Source: Anaerolineae bacterium
GTDB taxonomy: Bacteria > Chloroflexota > Anaerolineae > Anaerolineales > E44-bin32
Length of the DNA: 11,087 nucleotides
NCBI GenBank assembly: GCA_030598885.1
Contig: JAUVOZ010000052.1
Location: 1-11,087 of the forward strand
Direction: 5' to 3'
Shown: positions 7,398-11,087 of the stretch, in pieces
Position numbering within the stretch: the stretch's first letter is position 1
Layout: every line of letters starts with the position of its first letter
Notes under the pieces: model-generated
Told to the model about the DNA's origin: nothing
What the model saw: only the letters and a program-made list of their open reading frames with translations
Database searches by the model: none
Position numbers and translations under genes: made by a program

Positions 7398-7435
7398 CTG
7401 ACTCGATTATTTATGGGGGTGGGGAAGGCGGTAGA

Positions 7436-8098
7436 ATGCCAGACTATGTGAATGATATTCCGGTTCTGATTGCTAAAACTGGCAAACTCCGTGGACAAAG
7501 TTGGAACCTAGATAAGAACGAGCTCATTATTGGACGTGGATCGGATAGTGATATTGTAATTACCGATCGACAGGTTTCACGTCATCATGCCCGGATACGG
7601 CGCACTCCTGATGGTTATGTCCTATACGATCTGAATAGCAAGAATGGAACTCATCTAAATGGCGCCCTGGTTAAAGTGCCAACATTGCTCCAGGATGGTG
7701 ATGTCATCCAAGTGGCGCTTGCTTTGCATCTAACCTACGTCGGAACCGAGTCAACCGTTCCGCTCTCAATGACTGATGTCTTGAAGAATAGCGAAGGGCG
7801 GTTGCGGATGGTTCCTCAAGCTCACCGGGTGTCGATAGGGGAAGATGAGGTAGAACCTCCGCTCTCGCCGCCCCAATACAGACTGCTAGAATTACTATAC
7901 CGTAATCCGGACCGAGTTGTCTCGCGGGATGAGGTTGCAGAATTTGTGTGGCCTGGGACAATGGGAGTGGGAGTCTCTAACCAGGCCATTGATGCGCTGG
8001 TAAGACGGGTGCGGGGCAGGTTGGCTGAGGTTGATCCGGACCATGCTTATTTGGTTACCGTGCGGGGCCACGGTTTCCGTCTAGACAATCCCCCTTAA
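7436..8098 (+). CDS. FHA domain plus OmpR-type winged-helix DNA-binding regulator
   Basis: 220 residues, cytoplasmic. The FHA domain (about 8-103) has the conserved GR (33-34), SRHH (48-51) and NGTHLNG (70-76) residues that bind phosphothreonine peptides. The C-terminal part (about 122-217) is an OmpR/PhoB-type winged helix: LSPPQYRLLELL, the recognition-helix region SNQAIDALVRRVRGRL, and the terminal hairpin YLVTVRGHGFRL. The expected role is to read threonine phosphorylation, probably by the divergent kinase, and change transcription. Mycobacterial EmbR also joins these domains under Ser/Thr kinase control, but in the opposite order and with an extra BTAD domain. GGAAGGCGG just upstream serves as ribosome binding site for the ATG at 7436. 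Target genes cannot be read from this window. Confidence 0.9.
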   Translation: MPDYVNDIPVLIAKTGKLRGQSWNLDKNELIIGRGSDSDIVITDRQVSRHHARIRRTPDGYVLYDLNSKNGTHLNGALVKVPTLLQDGDVIQVALALHLTYVGTESTVPLSMTDVLKNSEGRLRMVPQAHRVSIGEDEVEPPLSPPQYRLLELLYRNPDRVVSRDEVAEFVWPGTMGVGVSNQAIDALVRRVRGRLAEVDPDHAYLVTVRGHGFRLDNPP

Positions 8099-8169
8099 AC
8101 ATAGATCAGATCATTATATCCACTAGATTCTGATGAGAAGCAAAGCTGGACAAGCCCTCTTCTCGTTCC

Positions 8170-8190
8170 AGCAGGGTCTGTGACCCAGCT
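8170..8190. repeat. Hairpin with GGGTC-TGT-GACCC core downstream of the FHA gene
   Basis: GGGTC (8174-8178) pairs with GACCC (8182-8186) across a 3-base loop. Three more pairs lie outside one A/A mismatch. No T-run follows on either strand, so it is not a standard intrinsic terminator. The gap 8099-8286 otherwise holds only the hairpin at 8224-8250 and the tmRNA terminator. Confidence 0.35.
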
Positions 8191-8223
8191 GATGTTCGTG
8201 CTCATAGATAAGTATATTGGCCT

Positions 8224-8250
8224 TTGACCGGGGTCGTAGACCCCCGTCAA
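8224..8250. repeat. Strong imperfect hairpin between the FHA gene and ssrA
   Basis: Eleven base pairs with a single internal C/C mismatch and a 3-base loop: TTGAC then GGGGTC on the left, GACCCC then GTCAA on the right. No T-tract follows on either strand. It may act as an RNA 3' end structure or attenuate transcription converging from the FHA gene and ssrA. It shares the GGGTC-N3-GACCC core with the hairpin at 8170-8190. Confidence 0.45.
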
Positions 8251-8262
8251 GAATTAGAAGCA

Positions 8263-8285
8263 AAATGCCCTCATAGAGGGCATTT
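8263..8285 (-). terminator. Intrinsic terminator of tmRNA
   Basis: Read on the minus strand just after the tmRNA 3' end, AAATGCCCTC and GAGGGCATTT form a 10-bp stem around a 3-base TAT loop. The 3' arm runs into TTTTGC. The stem is perfectly paired and begins two bases after the mature tmRNA end. The U-tract is short, and the A-rich opposite side could let it also work for plus-strand transcripts. Confidence 0.75.
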
Positions 8286-8286
8286 A

Positions 8287-8686
8287 GGTGGAGATGGCGG
8301 GAATCGAACCCGCGTCCGTAGGTTTCGGTCGCAGAACATCTACAAGCATAGTCGACCTATTGGTTTCTCACCGTCAAGTCGCCAGTCGACGGGCTTATCC
8401 TGACAGCCATCCACTGGAGCCCGAAAGCTCCTCTTTCGCGCATCGCGTGGCCTACTGCGCGGCACCTTGACGCTTTGTCACCTGACCCCAAATCGGTCAA
8501 GGTAGGTTTGGGCAGGCGGGTCCTTTTGAAAGGACCGAGCTCATCTCTTAGCGGATTTAGGCCGCTAGAGGAAGAGCCGCAAAGTCAGTGCGTTTGGCAC
8601 TTGTTTAGGTGCGCTGATTTAGCGAGGTCGGCGCCTCTCGGCTTGCAGTTCTGTGCCAGCCACCTCCGTCGAAACCGATCATCCCC
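8287..8686 (-). ncRNA. ssrA: Transfer-messenger RNA (tmRNA)
   Basis: The 5' end GGGGATGATCGGTTTCGACG and the 3' T-arm and acceptor region, GGACGCGGGTTCGATTCCCG then CCATCTCC-A-CC, are the classic tRNA-like halves of one-piece tmRNA. GGGGATG pairs with CATCTCC, allowing one G/T pair. The length is about 400 bases. Only CC of the CCA tail is encoded (the next base is T), so the terminal A must be added. Between the halves lies the tag reading frame (8557-8598). The pairs GCGG/CCGC and GGTCC/GGACC downstream suggest the usual pseudoknots. It rescues ribosomes stalled on broken mRNA, working with SmpB, whose gene lies 166 bases upstream on the same strand. Confidence 0.97.
8557..8598 (-). other. 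tmRNA tag reading frame, AKRTDFAALPLAA
   Basis: Within tmRNA, GCC (8596-8598) is the likely resume codon. It opens a 13-codon frame ending in TAA (8557-8559) that reads AKRTDFAALPLAA. The C-terminal LAA is the expected degradation signal for ClpXP-type proteases. The bases AAGT before the resume codon and AAAC after the first codon position resemble the E. coli arrangement. Resume codon choice is inference; the stop and the LAA ending are clear. Confidence 0.8.
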
Positions 8687-8694
8687 ATATTAAA

Positions 8695-8714
8695 AGTATA
8701 CCATAGAGGGTCAA
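8695..8714 (-). promoter_or_regulatory. Promoter of ssrA (extended -10)
   Basis: On the minus strand TGGTATACT is an extended -10 element (TG, one base, then TATACT at 8700-8695). Transcription would start about 7 bases later, near 8688, almost at the mature 5' end (8686). A TTGACC at 8714-8709 is too close (8 bases) to pair with it, but would be 16 bases from TAATAT at 8692-8687. That second arrangement would start transcription inside the mature RNA and is less likely. Confidence 0.5.
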
Positions 8715-8852
8715 TTATCGGACAGTAATTGCGCATAGCCATATATATTTATTTTATCCTTTTTATTATTCCCTGATTGTAGAGAGGCTACACGCATTAT
8801 TGGTCATAATCACGTTGAGGAGGCTGATTTATGTAGTATTTTGAAAGGTAGG

Positions 8853-9320
8853 TCATCTCGACCCCCTGCGTCGCAATGCACGAGACATTTCACGTTCAGC
8901 ATCTCGCTTGGCGATCTCGCGACGTTTATCATATTGTTTCTTTCCCCGTGCCAGGGCGATCTCTACCTTTGCCTTTCCTCTTTTTAGATACATCTTGGTG
9001 GGAATCAACGAGTAACCACGGATACGAACCTTGTCGTACAGTCGATGAATTTCACGCTTATGGAGGAGTAATCTTCGTGGGCGTTGAGGTTCATGGTTCA
9101 GTGTGCTTGCGGGGTCATAAGGCGCAATGTGGGCGCTTATCAACCATGCTTCATGATCTTCGATCCGAACATAAGATTCTCGCAGACTAACTTGACCTGC
9201 ACGCACAGACTTGATTTCGCTACCTTGTAATGCAATACCTGCTTCTAGCCTATCAAGTAGGAAATAGTCATGTGAAGCTTTACGGTTGGTCGCTACTACT
9301 TTGATCGCCGGATCTTTCAT
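8853..9320 (-). CDS. smpB: SsrA-binding protein SmpB
   Basis: SmpB binds the tRNA-like part of tmRNA and brings it to stalled ribosomes, mimicking the missing codon-anticodon helix. The protein is 155 residues, the normal family length. It begins MKDPAIKVVATNRKASHDYF, and ALQGSEIKSVRAGQVSLRES is the family's hallmark RNA-binding stretch. The C-terminal tail GKKQYDKRREIAKRDAE is the basic helix that enters the mRNA channel. The ATG at 9318-9320 is chosen because AAGG lies 5 bases upstream and the N-terminus then matches the family. The frame stays open to 9422, but that extension overlaps the protease gene. The start is 13 bases after the S41 protease stop, so the two genes are probably co-transcribed. 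Confidence 0.97.
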   Translation of the reverse strand: MKDPAIKVVATNRKASHDYFLLDRLEAGIALQGSEIKSVRAGQVSLRESYVRIEDHEAWLISAHIAPYDPASTLNHEPQRPRRLLLHKREIHRLYDKVRIRGYSLIPTKMYLKRGKAKVEIALARGKKQYDKRREIAKRDAEREMSRALRRRGSR

Positions 9321-9333
9321 CAGAACCTTACTG

Positions 9334-10491
9334 TTAACGCTGAAGCCAATCAACTGCGGTAAGCATGATGGCATCATGTTCTCCATCATCAATTGTAACC
9401 GGAACATCAGGCTGTAATCCATGGAAGTCCAATATAATACCTTGGGGTGTCTTCCAACGAGATGCAGTTACATGTAAGCTCGATTGATCGCTGAGCTCAA
9501 AGACAAGCTGTACTGACCCTTTGCCGAAAGTAGGGGTTCCGATCAGCGGAGCCCTATTATTCGCCTGTAGAGCAGCCGCGACAACCTCTGCTGCACTAGC
9601 CGTATTTTCGTTGACTAGCACCGCTAGGGGGATATCCACCGCGTCACCTTCAGTTTCGGCTCGAAAAACTTCTTTCACCCCACCTGGTAGCTCTTCGATC
9701 AAGATCACGCCATCTGAGAGGAAGAAACGCGCCACGTCAACGCCTGAATCAAGCAGCCCTCCAGGGTTGTTACGCAGATCGAGCACCATAGTTTCCATAC
9801 CTCGGGATTTGAGGCTCAAGAAGGATTCTTCTACCTCTTGAGGTGTCTTATCACTAAATAGGGTGATCACAATCACCCCGATTTTGGGATCTTCCGGTAG
9901 CAGATAACAAGTTACGGAGGGAATAGGAAAGACTTCACGCACAATATCCAAGATGATGACATCATCTCCGGGCTCACGTGCTGCCAGGATGAGGTTAACC
10001 GAGGTTCCCGCGGGACCGCGGACCATTGCTAAGATCGTCTCAAGACTGGTATTATCATCGATTATTTGATGGTCCACCGCGATGAGAATATCCCCTTCCT
10101 GGATACCCGCTCGTGCTGCGGGTCCATCATCGAAGGGGACAAGATGAATTCTCTTATCTTCACCTCGGGATAGATACGCTCCAATACCGCCATATTCGCC
10201 GCTCAAGTCATCTGTCTGGATTTCATGAGCAGCTGGTTCGACATAGTTCGTATAAGGATCACCTAATCTATCTACCATACCGTGGATCATTCCCCGTTCT
10301 AAGGTAATCCGCTCGGGTAATTCACTTAAGTAATGATTTTCCAAAAGTCGGTAAGCTTCTCTTAATAGTCCATACTCCTCAGAGGCCGGGGGCCAGACTG
10401 ATCGCAACTGGTAGCCGGCGAACATCGCCGATACTACAAGGATCAGGCTATATAGTATCCAAAAGAGTAATAATCGACTCTTGTGTCTCAT
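9334..10491 (-). CDS. S41 carboxy-terminal processing protease (CtpA/Prc-like)
   Basis: 385 residues from the chosen start. A single N-terminal membrane helix (about 7-26) anchors the enzyme with its catalytic part outside the cytoplasm. It is followed by a helical segment ending in GDPYTNYV, a PDZ domain (about 96-180, GGIGAYL...GDILIAVD) that recognises substrate C-termini, and the S41 catalytic domain. The serine is S299 in ENTASAAEV and the general-base lysine is K324 in FGKGSVQ, 25 residues apart as in the family. Substrates are typically envelope proteins or degraded tails. The ATG at 10491 is preferred because GGAAGG sits 6 bases upstream. The in-frame ATG at 10515 overlaps the -10 box TACAAT and cannot lie within that transcript. 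smpB follows after 13 bases. Confidence 0.93.
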   Translation of the reverse strand: MRHKSRLLLFWILYSLILVVSAMFAGYQLRSVWPPASEEYGLLREAYRLLENHYLSELPERITLERGMIHGMVDRLGDPYTNYVEPAAHEIQTDDLSGEYGGIGAYLSRGEDKRIHLVPFDDGPAARAGIQEGDILIAVDHQIIDDNTSLETILAMVRGPAGTSVNLILAAREPGDDVIILDIVREVFPIPSVTCYLLPEDPKIGVIVITLFSDKTPQEVEESFLSLKSRGMETMVLDLRNNPGGLLDSGVDVARFFLSDGVILIEELPGGVKEVFRAETEGDAVDIPLAVLVNENTASAAEVVAAALQANNRAPLIGTPTFGKGSVQLVFELSDQSSLHVTASRWKTPQGIILDFHGLQPDVPVTIDDGEHDAIMLTAVDWLQR

Positions 10492-10513
10492 TCGTCGCCT
10501 TCCAAAGTGGTGC

Positions 10514-10522
10514 ATTGTAGCA
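10514..10522 (-). promoter_or_regulatory. Extended -10 promoter element of the S41 protease-smpB unit
   Basis: Minus-strand TGCTACAAT fits an extended -10 element (TG, one base, TACAAT at 10519-10514). No strong -35 is visible. Transcription would start near 10507, giving a leader of about 16 bases with the GGAAGG ribosome binding site before the ATG at 10491. Confidence 0.45.
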
Positions 10523-10529
10523 TGGCTTG

Positions 10530-10556
10530 ATCCTGGTGACCGTTAGGTCACGGGAT
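10530..10556. promoter_or_regulatory. Inverted repeat across the dehydrogenase stop codon and protease promoter
   Basis: GTGACC (10536-10541) and GGTCAC (10546-10551) flank GTTA. An outer pair of arms, ATCC (10530-10533) and GGAT (10553-10556), extends the stem past a small internal loop. The loop holds the TAA stop of the dehydrogenase gene. There is no T-run, so a standard terminator is unlikely. The symmetric core lies where the -35 of the protease promoter should be, which suits an operator. Confidence 0.35.
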
Positions 10557-11087
10557 ATGGAAGAGGTCCACCTTGAAGTCCAGCCAGCAGGTTGTCCACC
10601 GCCATGTGAGCCATCCTGGTGCGGGTCGCAGCCCCAGCTGAAGCAATATGAGGGGTGATCAAACAATTTGGGAGCTTGAAAAGGGGGTGGTCGGCAGGTA
10701 ATGGCTCGGGATCGGTCACATCGAGCCCGGCGGCTTGGATTTCACCGTTTAGTAAAGCATGAAGCAAAGCTTCTGTATCGACCACCTTTCCCCTTGAAGT
10801 ATTTATCAGCAGGGCAGTTGGTTTCATCAGCTTAAGCTGTGGGTAGCTGATCAAATGGTGGGTTTGTTTTGTAAGAGGAACATGAAGTGTTGTGATGTCT
10901 GCCTCAGTCAGGAGTTCCTCAAATGTGACCAGTCTTGCGTTCAACTTAAGTTCAACTTCGGTTCGTTGTAGGGGATCATGGTATACCAAATTAGAGCCGA
11001 AAGCCTTGATCCGCTGGGCGACTGCCTCTCCTATTCGACCCATGCCAACAATCCCAACAGTTTTTCCAAATAAATCGTGCCCCAGGA
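10543..11087 (-). CDS. D-isomer-specific 2-hydroxyacid dehydrogenase, C-terminal part (glyoxylate reductase-like)
   Basis: About 180 residues, with the N-terminal part beyond the right edge; the first complete codon starts at 11085. The NAD(P)-binding Rossmann motif reads GKTVGIVGMGRIG. The active-site arginine lies in NTSRGKVVD, the glutamate in DPEPLP, and the histidine in TPHIAS. These enzymes reduce 2-oxoacids such as glyoxylate or hydroxypyruvate to D-2-hydroxyacids with NAD(P)H in the cytoplasm. The ending DEP/EPLP...HPLF...PHIAS...NLLAGLQGG is closest to glyoxylate/hydroxypyruvate reductases. Phosphoglycerate dehydrogenase is less likely because no ACT domain follows. The reading frame runs through the window edge with no start needed inside. 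The S41 protease starts 51 bases downstream on the same strand. Confidence 0.92.
   Translation of the reverse strand, partial: LGHDLFGKTVGIVGMGRIGEAVAQRIKAFGSNLVYHDPLQRTEVELKLNARLVTFEELLTEADITTLHVPLTKQTHHLISYPQLKLMKPTALLINTSRGKVVDTEALLHALLNGEIQAAGLDVTDPEPLPADHPLFKLPNCLITPHIASAGAATRTRMAHMAVDNLLAGLQGGPLPYPVT

Noticed and set aside
8288..8693. Two open frames of 60 and 72 codons on the plus strand
   Set aside because: They run antisense through the tmRNA gene, whose both ends, tag frame and terminator are recognisable. Their translations have no protein character.
9321..9422. N-terminal extension of SmpB by 34 residues
   Set aside because: It overlaps the end of the S41 protease gene, does not match the SmpB family, and the ATG at 9320 has its own AAGG ribosome binding site.
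9521..9841. 106-codon open frame on the plus strand
   Set aside because: It is Ser/Thr-rich and antisense to the catalytic core of the S41 protease, which is typical of a shadow frame.
10492..10515. ATG at 10515 as the start of the S41 protease
   Set aside because: It overlaps the likely -10 box, while the in-frame ATG at 10491 has GGAAGG at ideal spacing.
1..11087. Mobile elements, CRISPR, prophage or toxin-antitoxin genes
   Set aside because: I found no transposase, integrase, regularly spaced repeats, terminal inverted repeats or small toxin-antitoxin pair, although tmRNA genes are frequent integration sites. The 3' end of ssrA is followed directly by its terminator with no integrase or duplicated end nearby.

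Overview
The window looks like ordinary chromosomal DNA of a free-living bacterium, most likely a member of the Chloroflexota (Anaerolineae-like). That assignment is inference from gene content: an AAA+ ATPase with a winged-helix head, a Hanks-type kinase divergent from an FHA/winged-helix regulator, an unusual membrane-anchored GH3 protein, and an S41 protease-smpB-ssrA block. There is no rRNA or other taxonomic marker gene apart from the tmRNA. G+C content looks moderate. I see no insertion sequence, phage gene, integrase, CRISPR array or tRNA gene. Coding density is high and no gene-free stretch exceeds 300 bases.

Layout. Positions 1-318 (minus) hold the N-terminal part of a family 2 glycosyltransferase. 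It is transcribed back-to-back with a plus-strand run of three tightly spaced genes (466-3447): an AAA+ ATPase, a glycerophosphodiester phosphodiesterase and a family I CoA-transferase beta-subunit-like protein. A separate promoter with almost no leader then drives a 930-residue exported GH3-like protein (3504-6296). This converges with a minus-strand serine/threonine kinase (6302-7285). The kinase is divergent from an FHA plus winged-helix regulator (7436-8098). The 150-base gap between these two contains a perfect 7-bp inverted repeat, a candidate operator.

The right part reads on the minus strand. A 2-hydroxyacid dehydrogenase (10543 to the window edge, 5' part missing) is followed by an S41 carboxy-terminal processing protease (9334-10491), smpB (8853-9320) and tmRNA/ssrA (8287-8686), which has a clear intrinsic terminator (8263-8285). 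SmpB and tmRNA together form the trans-translation ribosome rescue system. The tmRNA encodes a tag read here as AKRTDFAALPLAA.

The best leads are: two genes whose promoters sit so close to the ATG that their mRNAs should be leaderless; a CoA-transferase-fold protein lacking the catalytic glutamate; a GH3 protein that keeps the nucleophile but lacks the usual Asp-His acid/base motif; and the kinase/FHA-winged-helix divergon. I did not find clear evidence of a wholly new system.
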